DNA of 64,000 nt from an uncultured Hymenobacter sp. (lineage in GTDB: Bacteria > Bacteroidota > Bacteroidia > Cytophagales > Hymenobacteraceae): assembly GCA_913776615.1 (NCBI GenBank), contig CAJYPK010000050.1, forward strand, positions 124,001-188,000, read 5' to 3'. Both the position numbers and the translations under genes were made by a program. Under the pieces are notes generated by a model. It was not told the DNA's origin. It ran no database searches and was given only the letters and a program-made list of their open reading frames with translations. This document shows positions 59,420 to 64,000 of this stretch, piece after piece (position 1 is the stretch's first letter; every line of letters starts with the position of its first letter).

Positions 59420-60835
59420 CTAAAACTCCACGTGCAGGCGCAGGGCCACCACGTGGATAGGGCCGCTGCGGTCGCGGTTGTAGCCGGGGTTTACGGCCAG
59501 CTGGTAATCGGGCGTGATGGCGGCGTGGTACTTCGGGAAGTCGATGCTGTAGTAGAGTTCCGTGACGAACTCGGGGGCGTAGTTGAGGCGGCCGTCGCCG
59601 AGCATGAAGCCGTAGCCGCCGGCGGCCAGGTAGTCGCGGTGGCCGGGCGAGAGGCCGTTGACCACGGCGGCCAGGCCCAGGCGGTCGGTGGCGCGGTGCC
59701 AGCGGGCGCCGGTGCTCACCAGGCCCAGGCAGGCGCTTTGGTCGACTTCGGTAAAGGCCCAGGTTTCGTTTTTACCGTCGTTGTAGCTCAGGCGGCCAAA
59801 CATGCCCAGCTCGTGGCCCAGCTCCTGCTCCACGTTGAGGGCGAAGCCGGTTTTGCCGTGGCCGGCCACGCGCACGCTCTCGATGTTGGGCCGGCCAGCC
59901 ACGTAAGGCGAGCGCAGGGCCTGGTAATAATTGCCCATCGCCGCCACGTTGTGGAAGCCCAGCACGCGCACCGTGCCCTGGTGGCCGCGCAGGCGGTAGG
60001 TTTTGGTCAGCTCCAGCGTTTCGCCGTGGGCCTTGGCGTAGTCGAAATCGAGGGTAGGGCCGTTGGCGTAGGTCGGCATCAGGGTCGAGCCGAAGCGCAG
60101 GGCCAAGCCGGGCGTGATGTATTCGAGCACGCCGCCCACGGTGTAGCCGCGGGTGTTGGCGGGGTAGTCCCAGGCTCCGGCGCTCATCAGGGTCCAGTTC
60201 ATGAACTGGGTGCGCGGGTCGTGCGAATAGCTGTTCTGGTCGAAGTAATCGGCCAGGCACAGCTTACCGGCCGTGATGCTGAGGTAACGCACCGGACGCG
60301 GCCCGCCCACCTGGTTGAGGTCGTCTTCGTCGTCCACCAGTTCCGGCCCCAGCGCAAAGCGCTGCTGTAAGTAGAGTCGCGCCAGGTAAAGCACTGGCTC
60401 GGGCGAGCCCACCCGGAAGGTTTCGCCGTTGAGCGCCCCGCCCAGGCCCGAGGCCCCGCTCAGGCCGCTGCCGCCCGATACCTCGGGGTTGAAGATGACG
60501 GTGGCGTTTTTCCAGAGCTGCCGACCCAGGTAGAGCGTGGTGGTCAGCGACATCTTGGCGTTTTCGCGCGGCTGCAAGCTCAGGCTGTCGGAATAAGGCG
60601 CCGAAAAGTTGGCGTGCCACTGCCGAATAATGGTCTGCTGGAAGTGCAGGCTCCAGCCGTGGTAGTCGTTGGGCTGGCCATTGTCGATGTGCACGGGCTG
60701 CTGGGCCGAGGCCCCAGCGGGCGGCGTGGGCGGCGTGGCCGACGAAGGCGAGGTCACGGCTCCCTGGCCGTGGGCGGTGCCAGCCAGCGCCAGCAGGCCA
60801 GCCACCGCCAGCACCCGCAAAGAGTAAAGATTCAT
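59420..60835 (-). CDS. OprB-family outer-membrane carbohydrate porin
   Basis: A 471-residue beta-barrel with signal peptide (VLAVAGLLALAGTAHGQ, residues 9-25) and a Ser/Pro/Ala-rich linker. OprB-like blocks include YHGWSLHFQQTIIRQWHANF near the start and an ending aromatic residue (LHVEF), a beta-barrel assembly signal. It probably admits sugars through the outer membrane. ATG 60835 is chosen for the signal peptide; upstream codons look non-coding. Confidence 0.85.
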   Translation of the reverse strand: MNLYSLRVLAVAGLLALAGTAHGQGAVTSPSSATPPTPPAGASAQQPVHIDNGQPNDYHGWSLHFQQTIIRQWHANFSAPYSDSLSLQPRENAKMSLTTTLYLGRQLWKNATVIFNPEVSGGSGLSGASGLGGALNGETFRVGSPEPVLYLARLYLQQRFALGPELVDDEDDLNQVGGPRPVRYLSITAGKLCLADYFDQNSYSHDPRTQFMNWTLMSAGAWDYPANTRGYTVGGVLEYITPGLALRFGSTLMPTYANGPTLDFDYAKAHGETLELTKTYRLRGHQGTVRVLGFHNVAAMGNYYQALRSPYVAGRPNIESVRVAGHGKTGFALNVEQELGHELGMFGRLSYNDGKNETWAFTEVDQSACLGLVSTGARWHRATDRLGLAAVVNGLSPGHRDYLAAGGYGFMLGDGRLNYAPEFVTELYYSIDFPKYHAAITPDYQLAVNPGYNRDRSGPIHVVALRLHVEF

Positions 60836-60873
60836 CAACCAAAAAGAGTAAAAAGGGCGGGCTATGCGCCCGG

Positions 60874-60881
60874 CAAAAGTA
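60874..60881 (-). promoter_or_regulatory. -7 promoter box TACTTTTG of the OprB-type porin
   Basis: Exact TAnnTTTG on the minus strand, 38 bases before the ATG at 60835. Confidence 0.5.
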
Positions 60882-60955
60882 CGACCGGCAATCCCCCGCC
60901 GAGCTTGGCAAATACGGGGAAAGAAGAAAGCCAACTTCATGATTTCTACACAAAA

Positions 60956-60992
60956 GTGAGTGAGTGAGTGAGTGAGTGAGTGAGTGAGTGAG
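60956..60992. repeat. GTGA tetranucleotide tract (about nine copies)
   Basis: GTGAGTGAGTGAG uninterrupted for 37 bases, in the gap between mgtA stop and the OprB-type porin promoter. Confidence 0.95.
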
Positions 60993-61058
60993 CAGTGGGG
61001 TAGTGGCTGGCCCCTCCCCCACCGCCCGGCCTGCCTTACCCGGCGAGCGCAGCCTTGG

Positions 61059-63758
61059 CTAGAGCCAGTCGCCGAAGCGGCGGATGTACCAGCGCTTCAC
61101 GAGCTGCGTGAGCGCGGCGTAGCCCAGCAGGAAGCCCACCAGCCAGCCGAAGTAGCCCAGCGGCAGCGGCACCAGGCCCAGCGCCCGGCCCAGCGGCGAA
61201 AACGGCAACCCCAGCCCGACCAGCACGATGGCCCCCGTGAGCAGCAGCACCGGCCGGCTGGCCGTGCTTTGGAAAAAGGGCAGGCGCTCGGTGCGAATCA
61301 GGTGCACGATGAGCGTTTGCGAGAGCAGCCCCTCGACAAACCAGCCCGACTGAAACAGGGCCTGCGCCGCCGGCACGTTGGCCTTAAAGACGAAGTACAT
61401 GAGCAGGAACGTGGCGTAGTCGAACACCGAGCTGAGGGGGCCGAGGCAGAGCATGAAACGCCCCACGCTGCGGGCGTCCCAGCGGCGGGGCCGGGCCAGG
61501 TAGTCGGCGTCGAGGGTATCCCAGGGAATGGCCAGCTGCGACACGTCGTAGCAGAGGTTTTGCACGAGCAAATGCAGGGGCAGCATTGGCAGGAAGGGCA
61601 GGAAGGCGCTGGCCCCCAGCACGCTGAAGACGTTGCCGAAGTTGGAGGAGGCCGTCATCTTGATGTACTTGATGGTGTTGCCGAAGGTGCGGCGACCTTC
61701 CTGCACACCATCGGCCAGCACGAGCAGGCTTTTTTCGAGCAGGATGATGTCGGCGGCTTCCTTGGCCACGTCCACGGCGGTATCGACCGAGATGCCCACG
61801 TCGGCGGCCCGCAGCGCGGGGGCGTCGTTGATGCCGTCGCCCAGGAAACCCACCGTGTGGCCGGCGGCTTGCAGCTGGCCGACGAGCCGCGCCTTTTGCA
61901 ACGGGCTGAGGCGGGCGAAGACGGTGTGCGTGGCGGCGGCAGCCCGTAGCTCTTCGTCGCTGAGCAGTTCTAGTTCGGTTCCCAACAGGATGCCCGTCAC
62001 CGGCAGGCCCACCTCGCGGCATACCCGGCGGGTGATAATTTCGCTGTCGCCGGTGAGCACTTTCACCGCCACGCCGCGCTGGTGCAGGGCGGCGAGGGCG
62101 GCGGCCGTGCTGGCCTTGGGCGGGTCGAGAAAACCCAGGAAGCCCACCAGCGTGAGGTCCGTTTCGTCGGCCGGGGCGTAGGGCGTGGCGCGGGGTGCCA
62201 GGGAGCGTACGGCTACCGCCACCACGCGCAGGCCGTCTTCGTTCATGCGCTGAATAAGCTCGTTAGCCTGGGCCAGCCGCGCCGTTTCCAGGGGGAGCAC
62301 CTCCCCGTAGCTGTCGGCGTGGGTGCAGCGGCGCAGAATTTCCTCGGGCGCGCCCTTGCAGATGAGCAGGTGCCGGTTGGGCTGGGCTTCGAGTACCACG
62401 CTCAGACGGCGGCGTTCGAAATCGAAGGGAATTTCATCGACTTTCCGATAAGCTGCCAGGGACTGAGGCTCGCGCCCGTCGGCGCAGGCGAGCACGGCGG
62501 CATCGAGCAGGCTGCGCAGCCCGGTTTGGTGCCGGCTATTGAGGGCGGCGTAGTCGAGCACGGCGGGACTGGGCTGGCCGCAGCTATCGAGGTGCTTGAC
62601 CAGCACAATCTTATCGTCGGTGAGCGTACCGGTCTTGTCGGTGCAGAGCACGTCCATCGCCCCGAAATTCTGGATGGCGGCCAGCTTCTTCACCACTACT
62701 TTTTGCCGCGCCAGGCTGCGGGCACCCTTGGCCAGGTTGGCCGAAACGACCATCGGCAGCATCTCGGGCGTGAGCCCCACGGCCACCGACAGCGCGAAGA
62801 AGAACGCCTCGCCCCAGTCGTGCTTGGTAAAGCCGTTGAGGAAAAACACCACCGGCACCAGCACCAGCATAAACCGGATGAGCACCCAACTCACGCCGTT
62901 GAGGCCCCGGTCGAAGCTCGTGCGCGGGGGGCGGCCGGTCAGCGTACGGGCCAGCTGCCCGAAGTGGGTGCGCTCGCCGGTAGCCAGCACCAGCCCGCGG
63001 GCCGTACCGCTCACGATGGTCGTACCCAGCAGGCAAAGGTTGGGCAGCTCCAGCGCCGCGCCGGCCGGGGCGCTGACTACCGCGGCGGTCTTCTCCACGG
63101 GCAGGGCCTCGCCGGTGAGGGCCGCCTGGGCCACCAGCAGGTCTTTGGCGGCGAGCAGGCGTAGGTCGGCCGGCACGAGGTCGCCGGCGGCGAGCTGCAC
63201 GATGTCGCCGGGCACCAGCTCGCGCAACGGTACCAGCTGCGGCGGGGCGGGGCCACCGGCGGCAGTCCGCAGCACGCTGGCCGTATTGTTTACCAATGCC
63301 TTAAGCTTTTCGGTGGTGCGTAGCGAGCGGTATTCCTGCGAGAAGGAAATGAGCACGCTCAGCGTCACCATGCTCGTGATAACGAGCACGGCCTTGGTAT
63401 CACCGGTGCAGCCCGATACCAGCGCCAGCACCAGCAGCACCGCGATAAACGGATTTTTGAAGCCCAGCAATAGCTGCGCATACCAGGCCGGGAGCCGCTC
63501 GTGCCCCACCTCGTTGGGGCCGAACAATGCCAGCCGGTTGGCCGCCTCGGCGGGCGACAGGCCAGCTTCGGTGGCGTCGTAGCGGGCCAGCAGCTCGGGC
63601 AGCGGCAGGCTGGCTTCTTCAACGAGTGGCCCGGCGGCACGGCCCGGCGGGGCGGGCCGGCGCGGCGAGCGGCCCAGCGGCAATTGCCCGAACAGAACCG
63701 ACCAGCGCCGGGGAGTGGGCACGCCGGGGCGGGCCGCCGCTATTTTTAGCTTCAGCAT
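61059..63758 (-). CDS. mgtA: Magnesium-translocating P-type ATPase
   Basis: An 899-residue P3B-type ATPase that imports Mg2+. Phosphorylation site CTDKTGTLTDDKIVLV, hinge GDGINDAPALRAADVGIS and VDTAVDVAKEAADIILLEKS, TGE in AQAALTGEALPV, and about ten membrane segments match MgtA/MgtB. The N-terminal 60 residues are basic (LKIAAARPGVPTPRRW). ATG at 63758 is chosen; about 52 in-frame residues upstream look non-coding. The 242 bases beyond it to the window end show no M-box or other leader I could recognise. Confidence 0.95.
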   Translation of the reverse strand: MLKLKIAAARPGVPTPRRWSVLFGQLPLGRSPRRPAPPGRAAGPLVEEASLPLPELLARYDATEAGLSPAEAANRLALFGPNEVGHERLPAWYAQLLLGFKNPFIAVLLVLALVSGCTGDTKAVLVITSMVTLSVLISFSQEYRSLRTTEKLKALVNNTASVLRTAAGGPAPPQLVPLRELVPGDIVQLAAGDLVPADLRLLAAKDLLVAQAALTGEALPVEKTAAVVSAPAGAALELPNLCLLGTTIVSGTARGLVLATGERTHFGQLARTLTGRPPRTSFDRGLNGVSWVLIRFMLVLVPVVFFLNGFTKHDWGEAFFFALSVAVGLTPEMLPMVVSANLAKGARSLARQKVVVKKLAAIQNFGAMDVLCTDKTGTLTDDKIVLVKHLDSCGQPSPAVLDYAALNSRHQTGLRSLLDAAVLACADGREPQSLAAYRKVDEIPFDFERRRLSVVLEAQPNRHLLICKGAPEEILRRCTHADSYGEVLPLETARLAQANELIQRMNEDGLRVVAVAVRSLAPRATPYAPADETDLTLVGFLGFLDPPKASTAAALAALHQRGVAVKVLTGDSEIITRRVCREVGLPVTGILLGTELELLSDEELRAAAATHTVFARLSPLQKARLVGQLQAAGHTVGFLGDGINDAPALRAADVGISVDTAVDVAKEAADIILLEKSLLVLADGVQEGRRTFGNTIKYIKMTASSNFGNVFSVLGASAFLPFLPMLPLHLLVQNLCYDVSQLAIPWDTLDADYLARPRRWDARSVGRFMLCLGPLSSVFDYATFLLMYFVFKANVPAAQALFQSGWFVEGLLSQTLIVHLIRTERLPFFQSTASRPVLLLTGAIVLVGLGLPFSPLGRALGLVPLPLGYFGWLVGFLLGYAALTQLVKRWYIRRFGDWL

Positions 63759-64000
63759 GGGGAAGGAGAAAATAAGGAGGGGGGAAGGGGCGGCTTTTTC
63801 GCTTAGCCGGGAAGGGGCAGCCGTGGGCGCTGCACAATGCTCGTAGCCCGCCCTGGCTACCCGCGCCGCCACGTGTGGCCGGCGGGCCGCAAGGGCCTGG
63901 ACACGACTAAGCAACCGTTGGGTTTTTTTGTATTTTTCCGCTAAAACCGGGTTATCAGGGGCACAAGAATGCCGTTCCGCCCCGAGCGTTAGCCCAGCGC

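Noticed and set aside
60956..60992. CRISPR or coding repeat
   Set aside because: Simple tetranucleotide tract with no spacer and no reading frame of interest.
63759..64000. M-box or other Mg2+-sensing leader upstream of mgtA
   Set aside because: No conserved leader elements could be recognised and the 242 bases are mostly ordinary GC-rich sequence.

Overview
The window looks like chromosomal DNA from a GC-rich member of the Bacteroidota, most likely Hymenobacter or a close relative in the Cytophagales (inference). Supporting signs are TAnnTTTG -7 promoter boxes, the long outer-membrane and lipoprotein complement, GxxExxY, DUF4157-like and LVIVD-type proteins, and an acyltransferase with the Bacteroidota NHPNxxxD variant. 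I see no rRNA, tRNA, CRISPR array, prophage or classical insertion sequence. Gene density is high and intergenic gaps are mostly filled with palindromic repeats.

Layout. 0-9.4 kb: pyrophosphatase, a UbiA-like prenyltransferase, the NAD(P)HX repair enzyme, a small alpha/beta hydrolase, an LVIVD-repeat secreted protein, MsrB, an M48 membrane protease and L-serine dehydratase. 9.4-14.6 kb (minus strand): an ion-channel-like membrane protein, LutB, a GxxExxY gene bracketed by inverted repeats, an M28 peptidase and IspF. 14.9-22.1 kb: a TetR regulator followed by a complete tripartite RND efflux system (TolC, adaptor, pump), then an ACP-like protein whose carrier serine is a threonine. 22.5-29.1 kb: YkvA/DUF1232, NlpC/P60, a tiny HExxH protein, an SDR, a DUF421 protein with a zinc-ribbon-like tail, an amphipathic-repeat protein and a PlsC-type acyltransferase. 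29.1-35.5 kb: a histidine kinase and its probable partner, a receiver-FAD oxidoreductase, separated by a REP-associated tyrosine transposase (RAYT) with its palindromes, followed by McrB and McrC, themselves separated by the same palindrome. 35.7-44.1 kb: a Thr/Ala-rich lipoprotein, an ECF-like sigma factor, an anti-sigma-like/trypsin-like protease fusion, a GT8-like protein, RlpA-SPOR, DUF72, DUF1345 and nicotinate phosphoribosyltransferase. 44.1-45.1 kb is an AT-rich patch with a DUF4240 lipoprotein. 45.1-57.2 kb (all minus) is a nucleotide biosynthesis block: pyrF, pyrE, purL, purQ, purC, an NTF2-like gene, purD, purN, purF, purM. 57.2-64 kb: a possible small transcript, S1/P1 nuclease, a Uma2 nuclease-like protein, an OprB-type porin and an MgtA-type P-ATPase.

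The most distinctive signal is the palindrome landscape. One family (core TGTAGGGTAAGCTTTAGCTTGCC) flanks the RAYT gene on both sides, occurs five times, and repeatedly supplies the stop codon of adjacent genes (ispF, the acyltransferase, RAYT, the histidine kinase, mcrB). At least six other palindrome families fill other gaps, some made of 7-12 nt quasi-tandem words. All family and function calls are from reading the sequence and memory of protein families; no search was run.
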